Below the pieces are notes generated by a model. The model was not told the DNA's origin. It did not search any database and worked only from the letters and a program-made list of their open reading frames with translations. This document shows positions 25,212-34,044 of a stretch of 64,000 bases of DNA, in pieces. Numbering within the stretch: the first letter of the stretch is position 1; the number at the start of each line of letters is the position of its first letter. Origin of the DNA: Thalassotalea insulae (GTDB lineage: Bacteria > Pseudomonadota > Gammaproteobacteria > Enterobacterales > Alteromonadaceae); the NCBI RefSeq assembly GCF_030161395.1, contig NZ_BSST01000001.1, forward strand, positions 3,534,001 to 3,598,000, in the 5' to 3' direction. Both the position numbers and the translations under genes were made by a program.

Positions 25212-26431
25212 TAATCTTGCCCCTCATTATCAGTAGTTTGTTCTGGGTGTAATACAGTGTGAACATGAGCGAGATCTTTATCACCACGCCCGGATAAGTT
25301 GACTAGAAAGATGGTTTCTTCACTCACGTCTTTTGCCATTTTTAGTGCTTGTGCCAGCGCATGTGAGGATTCCAATGCCGGAATAATACCTTCGCAGCGC
25401 GCTAATGTCTGAAAAGCTTCTAATGCTTCATCGTCATTAATTGGTAGGTATTGCGCCCGCCCGGTTTCCTTTAAATAGGCGTGCTGTGGGCCAACCGCAG
25501 GATAGTCTAATCCGGCAGAGACCGAGTAAGACTCCTGAATTTGCCCATAACTGTCTTGCATAATATAGGTGTAGTTACCGTGGAGCATGCCTTTAGTCCC
25601 AGCAGCGAGTGTTGCACCATGTTGATGAGTCTCTATGCCTTTACCGCCAGCTTCGACGCCGATCAGTTTAACGTTTTCTTCTTGGATAAAATCATTAAAC
25701 ATACCAATGGCATTCGAGCCGCCACCGACACAGGCAATAACATAATCCGGTAATCGCCCCTCTTGTTCCAGTAACTGCTGTTTCGCTTCTTCGCCGATCA
25801 TTTTTTGAAAATCACGGACAATCGTTGGGAATGGATGAGGGCCAGCGGCGGTACCTAATAAATAATGAGCATTGTCATAATTGGCTGACCAGTCGCGTAG
25901 CGCCTCATTGACGGCATCTTTTAAGGTGCCGGCACCGGCACTGACCGGAATAACTTCAGCGCCCATTAGTTTCATCCGAAAAACATTTGGTTGCTGGCGA
26001 GCACAATCCACTGCTCCCATGTAAACCCGGCATTTTAAGCCAAGGAGAGAACAGGCAATAGCGGTAGCAACACCGTGTTGACCGGCACCAGTTTCAGCAA
26101 TAATTTCGCTTTTTCCCATACGTTTTGCCAGTAAGGCCTGACCTAGTACCTGATTGGTTTTATGGGCACCACCATGTAATAGATCTTCCCGTTTTAAGTA
26201 AATTTTTGCCAACGGATTATTGGTTAGATTCCGGGTTAAGGTCAGTGGTGTCGGACGGCCGGCATAATGAGTTAATAAGTTATTAAACTCGGATAGAAAG
26301 CTCTGATCTTGCTGAGAGTCAATATAGGCCTGCTCTAGTTGTTCAAGCGCAGGTACCAGTAATTCACCGACATACATGCCGCCGAATTCGCCGAAATAGG
26401 CGGGTAAGCTAGTGTTATTTTCTGTCGTCAT
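25211..26431 (-). CDS. trpB: Tryptophan synthase beta subunit
   Basis: TrpB condenses indole with serine using pyridoxal phosphate. The PLP lysine is in LLHGGAHKTNQ (around residue 98), and the phosphate-binding loop GGGSNAIGMF is near residue 243. The frame is open to 26503, but ATG 26431 gives the normal N-terminus (MTTENNTSLPAYFGEFGG), a 406-residue product close to E. coli TrpB (397), and a CGGAATT ribosome site. It begins one base after the trpCF stop. Confidence 0.98.
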   Translation of the reverse strand: MTTENNTSLPAYFGEFGGMYVGELLVPALEQLEQAYIDSQQDQSFLSEFNNLLTHYAGRPTPLTLTRNLTNNPLAKIYLKREDLLHGGAHKTNQVLGQALLAKRMGKSEIIAETGAGQHGVATAIACSLLGLKCRVYMGAVDCARQQPNVFRMKLMGAEVIPVSAGAGTLKDAVNEALRDWSANYDNAHYLLGTAAGPHPFPTIVRDFQKMIGEEAKQQLLEQEGRLPDYVIACVGGGSNAIGMFNDFIQEENVKLIGVEAGGKGIETHQHGATLAAGTKGMLHGNYTYIMQDSYGQIQESYSVSAGLDYPAVGPQHAYLKETGRAQYLPINDDEALEAFQTLARCEGIIPALESSHALAQALKMAKDVSEETIFLVNLSGRGDKDLAHVHTVLHPEQTTDNEGQD

Positions 26432-26432
26432 G

Positions 26433-27851
26433 TTAATAATTCCGAATTTTGTTAAATACTTGCGTGAGTTTATCCGGGCTTTTGACCCCAGGGCGCTGTT
26501 CAACGCCCGAGTTTAAATCTAAACCGAATAAATCATGATTGGTTAGTTGATTAAGCGCACTGTCGATATTTTCCGCGCCTAAGCCGCCGGCTAAAAAGCA
26601 GGATGATAAATCTTGTTCACTCGCCGCCAGTGCATGCCAATTAAAGGCCTGACCACTACCTGCATGCTTGCCATCGAGCACATAATGCTCGCTATTGGCT
26701 GTTAAGGTGGGAAGATGATCTTCCACTGCAACGGCTTGCCATAGCTGGCAACCATCAGGTAGCTGCAGCGTTAGGGCATCGATATATGCTGGTGTTTCAT
26801 TGCCATGTAGCTGCACTGCATAAAGTCCTAATTGTTGCGCAAGTTCGACAATTTCTTGCGGCGAATGATTAACAAAGACACCGACATAATGAAGTGATGG
26901 CGCTTGTTTTAATATAGAGAGCGCCTGCGCTTTATTGACAAAACGGGGGGATTTTTCCGCAAATATCAGCCCGCCAAATTGTGCGCCAGCGTCAATCGCG
27001 GCTTGCGCGTATTCTGGTGCGGTTAAGCCACAGACCTTATTATTGCCATAAATCAATGCGCGACAGGCTAGATCGATATCTGTTTGTGCCATGATCGAAC
27101 TGCCGACTAAAAAGCCATCTACCGCAGGTGCCAGTTCGCGGATTTGTTGATTGGTATAGATACCTGACTCTGAAATGATAATGCGATCATCAGGGATTGT
27201 TGGCGCTAAATCAAAAGTCCGGCTGATATCTGTGCTTAAATCCCGTAAGTTTCGATTGTTAATACCAATAAGCTTAGCGCCAAGTTTAACTGCTCGTTCA
27301 GCTTCTTCTTCATTTGATACTTCGGTTAGGACCGCTAAGTTATACTGCTCGGCAACTTGTGCTAATGCTTGATATGCTGGGTCATCAAGTACGCTTAACA
27401 TTAATAAGATAGCATCTGCACCATAATAACGGGCGAGGTAGACCTGATAGCTATCGATAAAAAAATCTTTATTGAGTACCGGGCAAGTAACGGTATCAGT
27501 AACCGTTTTCAGGTAGTCGAAATTGCCCTGAAAATATTTTTCATCCGTTAATACTGAGATCGCAGCGGCATATTTATCATAGATCTGACAAATTGCTTTG
27601 GGATCAAAATCTTCGCGAATCAAGCCTTTAGAAGGGGAGGCTTTTTTACATTCGAGAATAAAACCTGCGTGTGGCTGCCCTTGCTTGCGATCTAATGCAG
27701 CATACATGTCTTTAGTTGATGGTATTAGCTGATCAATAAAACTGGCTAACGGCATTTTTTCTTTTAATGCTGCAACTTCCAGTCGCTTGTCGGCGACAAT
27801 TTTAGTTAACACGTTTTGTTCTTTTAAGTTTTCTCTTTGCACAGCGGCCAT
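26433..27851 (-). CDS. trpCF: Bifunctional indole-3-glycerol-phosphate synthase / phosphoribosylanthranilate isomerase
   Basis: A 472-residue fusion, as in E. coli TrpC(F). The N-terminal half (to about residue 265) is IGP synthase, with the ECKKASPSKG motif (around residue 58) and GINNRNLRDL; the C-terminal half is PRA isomerase, starting CGLTAPEYAQAA near residue 273 and with GLDLNSGVE near the end. The two half reactions are steps 3 and 4 of tryptophan synthesis. It lies one base before trpB and one base after trpD. Confidence 0.97.
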   Translation of the reverse strand: MAAVQRENLKEQNVLTKIVADKRLEVAALKEKMPLASFIDQLIPSTKDMYAALDRKQGQPHAGFILECKKASPSKGLIREDFDPKAICQIYDKYAAAISVLTDEKYFQGNFDYLKTVTDTVTCPVLNKDFFIDSYQVYLARYYGADAILLMLSVLDDPAYQALAQVAEQYNLAVLTEVSNEEEAERAVKLGAKLIGINNRNLRDLSTDISRTFDLAPTIPDDRIIISESGIYTNQQIRELAPAVDGFLVGSSIMAQTDIDLACRALIYGNNKVCGLTAPEYAQAAIDAGAQFGGLIFAEKSPRFVNKAQALSILKQAPSLHYVGVFVNHSPQEIVELAQQLGLYAVQLHGNETPAYIDALTLQLPDGCQLWQAVAVEDHLPTLTANSEHYVLDGKHAGSGQAFNWHALAASEQDLSSCFLAGGLGAENIDSALNQLTNHDLFGLDLNSGVEQRPGVKSPDKLTQVFNKIRNY

Positions 27852-27852
27852 A

Positions 27853-28881
27853 TTAGTTAGCTCCTGCCGTTACTGAATTATTGGATATTTTCACCATCTG
27901 CTGCAAAGTCGTTAAGGCCTGACCTGAGGCTAATACTTCAGTGGCTATTTGCGCAGCTGTCTTTAAATTATCAGCCTTATTATGCAGATAGAGTAGTGCG
28001 GCACAGTTAATGATCACAGCATTGTTATGGGCTGGCGCGCCATTGCCGGTTAAAATACTGTGGATTATTTCGGCGTTTTCTTGTGGTGTGCCACCTTTGA
28101 TGTCTGCTAAGGTGTAACGTTTTAGGCCAAAGTCTTCCGGTGAGATCACTTTTTGCGTCAATTCACCGTGGTTAATTTCGATTACCTGCGTTTCACCGTG
28201 TAAGGCAATTTCATCCAAACCACTACCATGAACGACCCAGCCACGTTTAACCCCTGTGAGCACTAAACTTTTTGCCATTACCGGAATAAGTGTTGGGATA
28301 TAAACGCCAAGTAACATCACCTCTGGTGCTGCCGGGTTAACTAATGGCCCGAGGATATTAAATAAGGTTCTAATACCCATGGCTTTTCTTACTGGCCCGG
28401 CGTATTTAAATCCAGGATGATAAGCGGGCGCGTATAAAAAGCATAAATTTGTTTGTGCCAAACAGTCACTAGCGGTTTGTGCTGACATATTGAGGTTAAC
28501 GCCAAAGGCTTCAAGTAAATCAGCCGAACCTGACATGCTCGAAACACTGCGGTTACCGTGTTTTGCCATTTTGATGCCACAAGCAGCGGCTAAAATAGCG
28601 GCAGTGGTTGAAATATTAATAGTATTAGCGCCATCGCCACCTGTGCCGACACAATCAGTTACGCCTGTTGTTTGTTGGGGGAAAGTGGTGGCGTATTGAC
28701 GAACCGCCGTTGCCGCGCCGGCGATTTCTTCTGCTGTTTCACCTTTTATTTTTAGTGCTGTCAGTACCGAAGCTAATAACTCGGGCGCTATTTTACCTTG
28801 CATAACATCGGCAAAAAATGACTGCGCTTGTGCTTGAGTGAGAGATTGACCATCTACTAAGTTTTGTAAAATATTATTCAT
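27853..28881 (-). CDS. trpD: Anthranilate phosphoribosyltransferase
   Basis: TrpD joins anthranilate to PRPP. The PRPP-binding loop VGTGGDGANTINIST (around residue 80) and KHGNRSVSSMSGSADLLEA (about 107-125) are intact. The frame is open to 28917, but ATG 28881, preceded by AAAGGAAATAGTG, is the true start and gives 342 residues. It overlaps the trpG end by eight bases. TrpG is a separate gene here, unlike the TrpGD fusion of E. coli. Confidence 0.97.
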   Translation of the reverse strand: MNNILQNLVDGQSLTQAQAQSFFADVMQGKIAPELLASVLTALKIKGETAEEIAGAATAVRQYATTFPQQTTGVTDCVGTGGDGANTINISTTAAILAAACGIKMAKHGNRSVSSMSGSADLLEAFGVNLNMSAQTASDCLAQTNLCFLYAPAYHPGFKYAGPVRKAMGIRTLFNILGPLVNPAAPEVMLLGVYIPTLIPVMAKSLVLTGVKRGWVVHGSGLDEIALHGETQVIEINHGELTQKVISPEDFGLKRYTLADIKGGTPQENAEIIHSILTGNGAPAHNNAVIINCAALLYLHNKADNLKTAAQIATEVLASGQALTTLQQMVKISNNSVTAGAN

Positions 28882-29533
28882 CACTATTTCCTTTTGGTGA
28901 ACTTGCAAACTGAGCACTTTCTTGGGTTAAGCAAGCAATACTTTGTGCCAGCAAAGTAGCGCCGTAAGTGGTTAGTATTGATTCTGGGTGAAATTGAAAG
29001 CCGATAACCTTATCTGCCTGGTGCTCAATTGCCATAGGTAATATTTGGCCGCTATCTGTAGTCAGTTGTGCGGTTAAGGTTAAACAATCCGGTATCTTTG
29101 TCGCGACTAATGAATGATAGCGGGCCACTGGCAGTGGTTGCTGAATGTTAGCAAACGCGCGGTTCGCATGGTGCTCAACATTTGATGCTTTACCGTGAAC
29201 AATTTCCGGCGCACGATTTACTTCGCCACCATAGTGTTCTACTAACGCCTGATGACCTAAGCATATCCCTAATATCGGGTATTTTCCGGCAGTTTTGCCG
29301 ATAAACTCCATTAAACAACCTGCCTGGCTTGGCGTGCCAGGTCCCGGAGAAAGTACGATTAATACGGGTTCATCACATTGCTCAATTTGCTCGATAATAA
29401 AATCTGCACTTAAGGTATTACGGTAAATAGTCGGTGCAAAGCCTAAGCATTGAAATTCATCCACTAGGTTATAGGTAAAGGAGTCGAGATTATCGAGCAT
29501 AAAAATTTTAGTTTTCTGTCTGCTTGAGTTCAT
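28874..29533 (-). CDS. trpG: Anthranilate synthase glutamine amidotransferase component
   Basis: A 219-residue class I glutamine amidotransferase that supplies ammonia to TrpE. The catalytic Cys is in GICLGHQAL (around residue 89), the oxyanion loop in LSPGPGTP, and the His/Glu pair in FQFHPES. The start MNSSRQKTKIFMLDNLDSFTYN is of family type. It follows trpE after two bases and overlaps trpD by eight. A role in folate (PabA) is possible in principle, but the operon position points to tryptophan. Confidence 0.96.
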   Translation of the reverse strand: MNSSRQKTKIFMLDNLDSFTYNLVDEFQCLGFAPTIYRNTLSADFIIEQIEQCDEPVLIVLSPGPGTPSQAGCLMEFIGKTAGKYPILGICLGHQALVEHYGGEVNRAPEIVHGKASNVEHHANRAFANIQQPLPVARYHSLVATKIPDCLTLTAQLTTDSGQILPMAIEHQADKVIGFQFHPESILTTYGATLLAQSIACLTQESAQFASSPKGNSDE

Positions 29534-29535
29534 GC

Positions 29536-31158
29536 CTACTGCTCCTTTGCTGCTTGTGATGAGATGGTTTCCAGCTTAGCTGCGTTGATAATGGCACTGA
29601 TCACTGCCTGAGCTTTTTGCCGGGTTTCATCAGCTTCGGCTTGTGGATCTGAGTCATAAACAACGCCAGCACCTGCTTGAATATAGGCGGTGCCGTTCTT
29701 GACAAAGGCACTACGAATAACGATGCAGGTATCCATATCACCTTCACCTGTTAGGTAGCCGACTGCGCCGCCGTAACTACCACGTCGTTTTCCTTCAACG
29801 CGGCGAATTAGTTCTGTCGCTTTTACTTTCGGCGCGCCAGATAAGGTGCCCATATTCATACAAGCCTGATAGGCATGCAGGGCATCGAGATCTTCTGCTA
29901 AGGTGCCACATACGCGGGAAACCAGATGCATTACATGAGAATAGCGATCAACTTTTAATAAGTCGGCGACATGGCGTGTTCCTGGCTGACTGACGCGGGC
30001 AACATCGTTGCGGGCTAGATCTACTAGCATGATATGCTCTGCCAGTTCTTTTTTATCCTGGCGCAGTTCCAGTTCAATTCGGCAATCTAAGTCCAGTGAT
30101 AAGTTACCGTTACAGTCGAGTCCTCGTGGCCGGGTGCCAGCGATTGGGTAAATTTCGACCTGACGACTGGCTTGCTGATATTTGATTGCCGATTCAGGTG
30201 ATGCGCCAAAGATGCAAAAATCCTGATCCTGTAAGTAAAACATGTACGGACTAGGGTTGCTTTCTCTGAGCGCAAGGTAAGCATTAAAGGTATCTTTACA
30301 TGGCAGAGAGAAGGTACGAGACGGCACAACCTGAAAGATATCACCAGCTTTAATATGTTCTTTTAACTGTTCAACGGTATGACAAAATGATGTATCGCTG
30401 ACATCTGTTTGTACGCTGATCTGAGCAGCATCTGCTAATTCTCTCACTTGTGGTGGCGCGATATCCGTTTCAACCAGCGCTTTAATCGCTGATAGCCGCC
30501 GGGCAATTTCAAAGTGACATTTTTGTTGGTTTGGGCCGGAAAACACATTAGCAATCACTTCACTGACACGTTTTTCATGATCGATCACCACTAAGGTTTC
30601 CGCCAGGTAATAGACAAAATCCGGGCAAGTATTTTCACCGTTAGCGACTTCAGGTAATTGCTCCGCCATGGTGATCATATCAAAGGCAAACGCACCGGCT
30701 AAAAACACTGCAAACGGATGGTGATTTTCATTGCGTAACAGCTTAAACAGCCGAAGTGCTTGAAACGGGTTTGTCGCCAGCAAGCGTGATTTTTCATCTA
30801 AACTTTCGGTGTTATCGGCAAACGTCGCCGTTAGTGTTTGATCGGTTAATGAAATGCTGGCATGCTCTGCTAGCTGCTGTGCCGCAAAGTTTATTGCCGC
30901 CTGACCATTAACGGTTAATGGGGTAAACGTTACCTTATTGCCATGGCAAACGATTTTAACGGCGGCATCGATCAATAATAAACTTTTTAATTGATGCTTT
31001 TTATCTATCTCGGCAGACTCAAGTAATAAATTATTGCGTCGGTTGCCACAGAGTTTTTTAAACAGAGTTAACGGGTCTGCCTGATAACGCGCTTTACTCG
31101 ACAGCGTGCTAACGCTACCAACGCTGGTATTATCTGCGTGATTAAAATGATGACTCAT
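29536..31158 (-). CDS. trpE: Anthranilate synthase component I
   Basis: TrpE converts chorismate plus ammonia to anthranilate. The 540-residue product includes the tryptophan feedback-inhibition elements LLES (around residue 46) and NPSPYMFYL (around residue 295), and the chorismate-binding C-terminal domain with PIAGTRPRG and GAGVVYDSDP. Feedback control should therefore be intact. Its ATG overlaps the TGA of the DAHP synthase gene by four bases (ATGA), a sign of coupling. Confidence 0.98.
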   Translation of the reverse strand: MSHHFNHADNTSVGSVSTLSSKARYQADPLTLFKKLCGNRRNNLLLESAEIDKKHQLKSLLLIDAAVKIVCHGNKVTFTPLTVNGQAAINFAAQQLAEHASISLTDQTLTATFADNTESLDEKSRLLATNPFQALRLFKLLRNENHHPFAVFLAGAFAFDMITMAEQLPEVANGENTCPDFVYYLAETLVVIDHEKRVSEVIANVFSGPNQQKCHFEIARRLSAIKALVETDIAPPQVRELADAAQISVQTDVSDTSFCHTVEQLKEHIKAGDIFQVVPSRTFSLPCKDTFNAYLALRESNPSPYMFYLQDQDFCIFGASPESAIKYQQASRQVEIYPIAGTRPRGLDCNGNLSLDLDCRIELELRQDKKELAEHIMLVDLARNDVARVSQPGTRHVADLLKVDRYSHVMHLVSRVCGTLAEDLDALHAYQACMNMGTLSGAPKVKATELIRRVEGKRRGSYGGAVGYLTGEGDMDTCIVIRSAFVKNGTAYIQAGAGVVYDSDPQAEADETRQKAQAVISAIINAAKLETISSQAAKEQ

Positions 31159-32171
31159 AGTGATTTACCTGCGGCGCTGATAAAAGGTTTAATATCAGCC
31201 ATTAAGGTAGCAAAATCTTCAGCGGTTAATGCTTGATGTCCGTCAGATAATGCCTCTTTTGGATTTAAATGGCTTTCGACTATGATGCCGTCGGCGCCTA
31301 CGGCAACTGCGGCTCTCGATAGCGGGTTAATTAATGATTTAACTCCCGTGCCATGCGACGGGTCAACAAAAACCGGTAAGTGGGACTTTTCTTTTAAATA
31401 GGCAACTGCATTCAAATCTAGGGTATTACGCGTCGCGGTTTCAAAGGTACGAATGCCGCGCTCACATAAGATGACGTTAGGGTTACCAGCGTTGATTATA
31501 TATTCTGCTGCTAATAACAGCTCTTCGATAGTCGCACTCATACCGCGCTTTAATAGTACCGCTTTATCTGTTTGTTTACCGACTGCTTCCAATAATCGGA
31601 AATTTTGCATATTGCGAGCGCCAATTTGATAACAGTCGATATAATCATGCATTAATTCAGCATCATTTGGATCAATGATCTCTGAAACCACAGGTAAGTT
31701 AAATTTTTCACGCGCCGCTTTAAGTAAGGCCAAACCTTCAATCCCTAATCCTTGGAAACTATAGGGGCTGGTACGGGGTTTAAATGCGCCACCTCTTAAC
31801 AAAGGAACACCTTGTGCCTTGATCATTTCGCTGACACCGAATAGTTGCGGTTCACTTTCTACTGAACAAGGGCCGGCAATCACGGTGAAGCTCCCACCAC
31901 CAACTTTTACGCCGCCGATGGAAATGATGGAGTCGTGAGCCTGTAGTTCTCTGCTAACCAGTTTATAGGGGCTTAGTATCGGTTTTATTTCATCTACCAT
32001 AGGGTAGCTGTCTAAATGAAGCTGGCGCAGTACGCGTTCGTCGCCAAGTGCGCCTAACACGGTACGTTCAATGCCTGGCATATAGAGTGGCTTTAAGCCA
32101 AGGCTGGAGATTTTATCTAATATTTCGTTAGCGTCTTGTTCAGTCGCTTGTGGTTTTAATACGATGATCAT
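31155..32171 (-). CDS. 3-deoxy-7-phosphoheptulonate (DAHP) synthase, type I-beta
   Basis: DAHP synthase condenses PEP with erythrose 4-phosphate, the entry step to all aromatic amino acids. The 338-residue product has an N-terminal ferredoxin-like regulatory domain (residues 1-70) and a barrel with GPCSVES (around 101), RGGAFKPRTSPYSFQG (about 125-140), LKRGM and DPSHGTG. This is the TM0343-like architecture, not the E. coli AroF/G/H type. It is the first structural gene of the trp operon, directly after the attenuator, so its transcription should respond to charged tRNA-Trp. Confidence 0.95.
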   Translation of the reverse strand: MIIVLKPQATEQDANEILDKISSLGLKPLYMPGIERTVLGALGDERVLRQLHLDSYPMVDEIKPILSPYKLVSRELQAHDSIISIGGVKVGGGSFTVIAGPCSVESEPQLFGVSEMIKAQGVPLLRGGAFKPRTSPYSFQGLGIEGLALLKAAREKFNLPVVSEIIDPNDAELMHDYIDCYQIGARNMQNFRLLEAVGKQTDKAVLLKRGMSATIEELLLAAEYIINAGNPNVILCERGIRTFETATRNTLDLNAVAYLKEKSHLPVFVDPSHGTGVKSLINPLSRAAVAVGADGIIVESHLNPKEALSDGHQALTAEDFATLMADIKPFISAAGKSL

Positions 32172-32334
32172 TGTGTGTTCCTAAATTTGTGTAATAGTTA
32201 TCGGGTCAACCGGCGTAAATAGGCTGAAGCCACCATATAAACCAACTTTTTACCTTTGTTGTTAGCATATTGTTCTCAAAATTAATTAGCTCAAAAAGTA
32301 GTGCTATTGTTAAAATTTAATCGTTAAAACGAAA

Positions 32335-32363
32335 AAACCCGCTTAGTCAGACTATGCGGGTTT
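32335..32363 (-). terminator. Trp attenuator terminator hairpin
   Basis: On the minus strand AAACCCGC...GCGGGTTTTTT forms a stable stem (with one internal T-T mismatch and TAGTC/GACTA extending it) followed by a run of six U. It lies between trpL and the DAHP synthase gene. A GUGGGUU segment just after the trpL stop (32399-32405) can pair with AACCCGC (32356-32362), the antiterminator arrangement. A further pairing, CAAACUAU inside trpL (32439-32446) with AUAGUUUG (32388-32395), supplies the 1:2 stem. Confidence 0.88.
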
Positions 32364-32404
32364 CTCGGAATTTCTTTACTTGTACAGCAAACTATCACAA
32401 CCCA

Positions 32405-32461
32405 CTATGTTGAGTTATGCCACCACCAAATTAATGAAATAGTTTGTTTTACTTGTATCAT
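32405..32461 (-). CDS. trpL: trp operon leader peptide
   Basis: A short frame encodes MIQVKQTISLIWWWHNST, 18 residues with three consecutive Trp codons (UGG x3 at 32420-32428) shortly before the UAG stop. An AGGT element lies about 11 bases upstream of the ATG. Together with the downstream 1:2, 2:3 and 3:4 pairings this is a classical ribosome-mediated attenuator: stalling at the Trp codons when tryptophan is scarce would free segment 2 to pair with 3 and prevent termination. Confidence 0.9.
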   Translation of the reverse strand: MIQVKQTISLIWWWHNST

Positions 32462-32520
32462 TTCGTTTGTTACCTAAGTAAAATGAGTGTGCTGAACAAT
32501 TCCATATAGAAGACCTTATT
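32462..32520. promoter_or_regulatory. Divergent promoter region trpL / rnm
   Basis: These 59 bp separate trpL from the PHP-domain gene, so the promoters of both units must overlap here. I could not place convincing -35/-10 boxes or a CTAG-containing TrpR operator. An 8-bp inverted repeat (TTTTACTT at 32447-32454 and AAGTAAAA at 32476-32483) spans the trpL start. The whole 32172-32520 gap is thus explained by leader, attenuator and promoters. Confidence 0.45.
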
Positions 32521-33402
32521 ATGCCTGCGATGTCAACCGGAAATTTTACTGTAAAAGAAAATAGTCGGGTTGATTTTCATAGTCATACCAATTGCTCTGA
32601 TGGCGGCTTGTCGCCGCAAGAGCTGATAGAGCGGGCGGTGAACTTTCAAATTGATGTTTTGGCGATCACTGATCATGACACTACCTCAGCGCTATCTATT
32701 GCCAGAAGTTATATTTTAGAAAAAAATCTTCCTATCACCTTAATCGATGGTATTGAGATTTCTACCAGCTGGCAAGGGTTTGAAATCCATATTGTCGGTT
32801 TAAATATTGACGAAACTCATCCGGCCTTACGTCAGTTGATCGAGCAACAACAACTGGCGCGGGAAAATCGTGCGACTGCGATCGGTGAAAAGCTGACTAA
32901 AGTGGGATTTACCGAAGTTTATCAACAGGCAAAACAACTGGCGGGCCAAGGTTCTATTACCCGAGCACACTTTGCCAAAGTATTGTTACAACAAGGGCAT
33001 GTTAGCAATTTACAATCTGCTTTTGATAAATATATCGGTAAAGGTAAACGTGCTTATGTAAAACCTGACTGGTGCACGGTAGAGCATGCGGTGGATGTGA
33101 TTCATCAGGCCGGAGGCAGTGCGGTGATGGCACATCCGGTACGTTATGACATGACCACCAAATGGTTACGACGTCTTGTACTGCAGTTTAAGGCAGCTGG
33201 TGGTGATGGCTTAGAGATCGTATTACCCCAAATGAATAACGAACAACGACAATTAATGCTAAGCTTTTGTTTAGAGTATGATTTGTTAGCATCAATGGGT
33301 TCAGATTTTCATTATCCCAGTCGATGGAGTGATTTAGGACGAAATTTAGTGATGCCTGAGCAGGCGACGCCCGTTTGGCAACAATGGCAGCCTAACCCTT
33401 AG
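32521..33402 (+). CDS. rnm: PHP-domain 5'-3' exoribonuclease (RNase AM / TrpH-like)
   Basis: A 293-residue polymerase-and-histidinol-phosphatase domain protein. Metal ligands are visible: DFHSHTNCSDG (residues 18-28), ITDHDT (about 50-55), DGIEIS, AHPVRYD and the final GSDFHYPS near residue 258. E. coli Rnm (YciV/TrpH) trims 5' ends of rRNAs and short RNAs. As in E. coli, it diverges from trpL and is followed by yciO, so the assignment is supported by synteny. ATG 32530 three codons in is an alternative start. Confidence 0.93.
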   Translation: MPAMSTGNFTVKENSRVDFHSHTNCSDGGLSPQELIERAVNFQIDVLAITDHDTTSALSIARSYILEKNLPITLIDGIEISTSWQGFEIHIVGLNIDETHPALRQLIEQQQLARENRATAIGEKLTKVGFTEVYQQAKQLAGQGSITRAHFAKVLLQQGHVSNLQSAFDKYIGKGKRAYVKPDWCTVEHAVDVIHQAGGSAVMAHPVRYDMTTKWLRRLVLQFKAAGGDGLEIVLPQMNNEQRQLMLSFCLEYDLLASMGSDFHYPSRWSDLGRNLVMPEQATPVWQQWQPNP

Positions 33403-33420
33403 AGAAAAGGAAACGAGATT

Positions 33421-34041
33421 ATGAGTCAGTATTTTTATGTCCATCCAGATAATCCGCAAGGACGATTAATGAAGCAGGCGTCAGAAATCATCCACAGCGG
33501 TGGTGTCATTGTTTATCCGACGGATTCTGGCTATGCCTTAGGTTGTCATATCGGTGATAAAAAAGCGCTAGAACGTATTTGCCGTATTCGTGATATCGAT
33601 AAAAATCATAATTTTACTTTAGTTTGTAAGGATTTATCTGAACTCTCTGAATATACCCGAGTCGATAACAGTGCCTTTCGTTTGTTAAAAAATAATACTC
33701 CGGGACCATATACCTTTATTTTTAAAGCCAGTAAGGAAGTGCCGAAACGGTTAATGAATCCGAAAAAGCGCACCATAGGGATCCGTGTGCCGAATAATGT
33801 CATTGCTCAGGCCCTACTTGAGACATTAGCAGAACCGATTATGTCAACCACCTTGATTATGCCGGGAAAAGACATGGCGGAATACGACCCGGAATTAATT
33901 CGTGATCAACTGGAGCATCAGGTTGATTTGATCATCGATGGAGGCCACCTAGGCGAACATCCAACTACGGTTATTGACTTTTCTGAAGGAGACGCGCAGA
34001 TTATTCGTGTCGGTGAAGGAGATGCAACCCCGTTTGAGTAA
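33421..34041 (+). CDS. yciO: YciO-type Sua5/YrdC domain protein
   Basis: A 206-residue protein of the Sua5/YciO/YrdC family, which in TsaC/Sua5 makes threonylcarbamoyl-adenylate for tRNA t6A. The typical PTDSGYALGC segment (residues 34-43), KNHNFTLVCKDL and GPYTFIFKA are present, and the IGIRVPNN motif is near residue 120. The resemblance and gene order (rnm-yciO) favour the YciO paralogue rather than TsaC itself; its cellular role is uncertain. It follows rnm by 18 bases. Confidence 0.92.
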   Translation: MSQYFYVHPDNPQGRLMKQASEIIHSGGVIVYPTDSGYALGCHIGDKKALERICRIRDIDKNHNFTLVCKDLSELSEYTRVDNSAFRLLKNNTPGPYTFIFKASKEVPKRLMNPKKRTIGIRVPNNVIAQALLETLAEPIMSTTLIMPGKDMAEYDPELIRDQLEHQVDLIIDGGHLGEHPTTVIDFSEGDAQIIRVGEGDATPFE

Positions 34042-34044
34042 ACC

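Noticed and set aside
32381..32460. Direct repeat TACAAGTAAA in the trp leader
   Set aside because: Two 10-base copies occur, but the attenuator pairings explain the region better; the repeat may be coincidental.
32462..32520. Search for a TrpR operator before trpL
   Set aside because: No CTAG-centred symmetric site is present; only a weak TTTTACTT/AAGTAAAA repeat, which is not TrpR-like.
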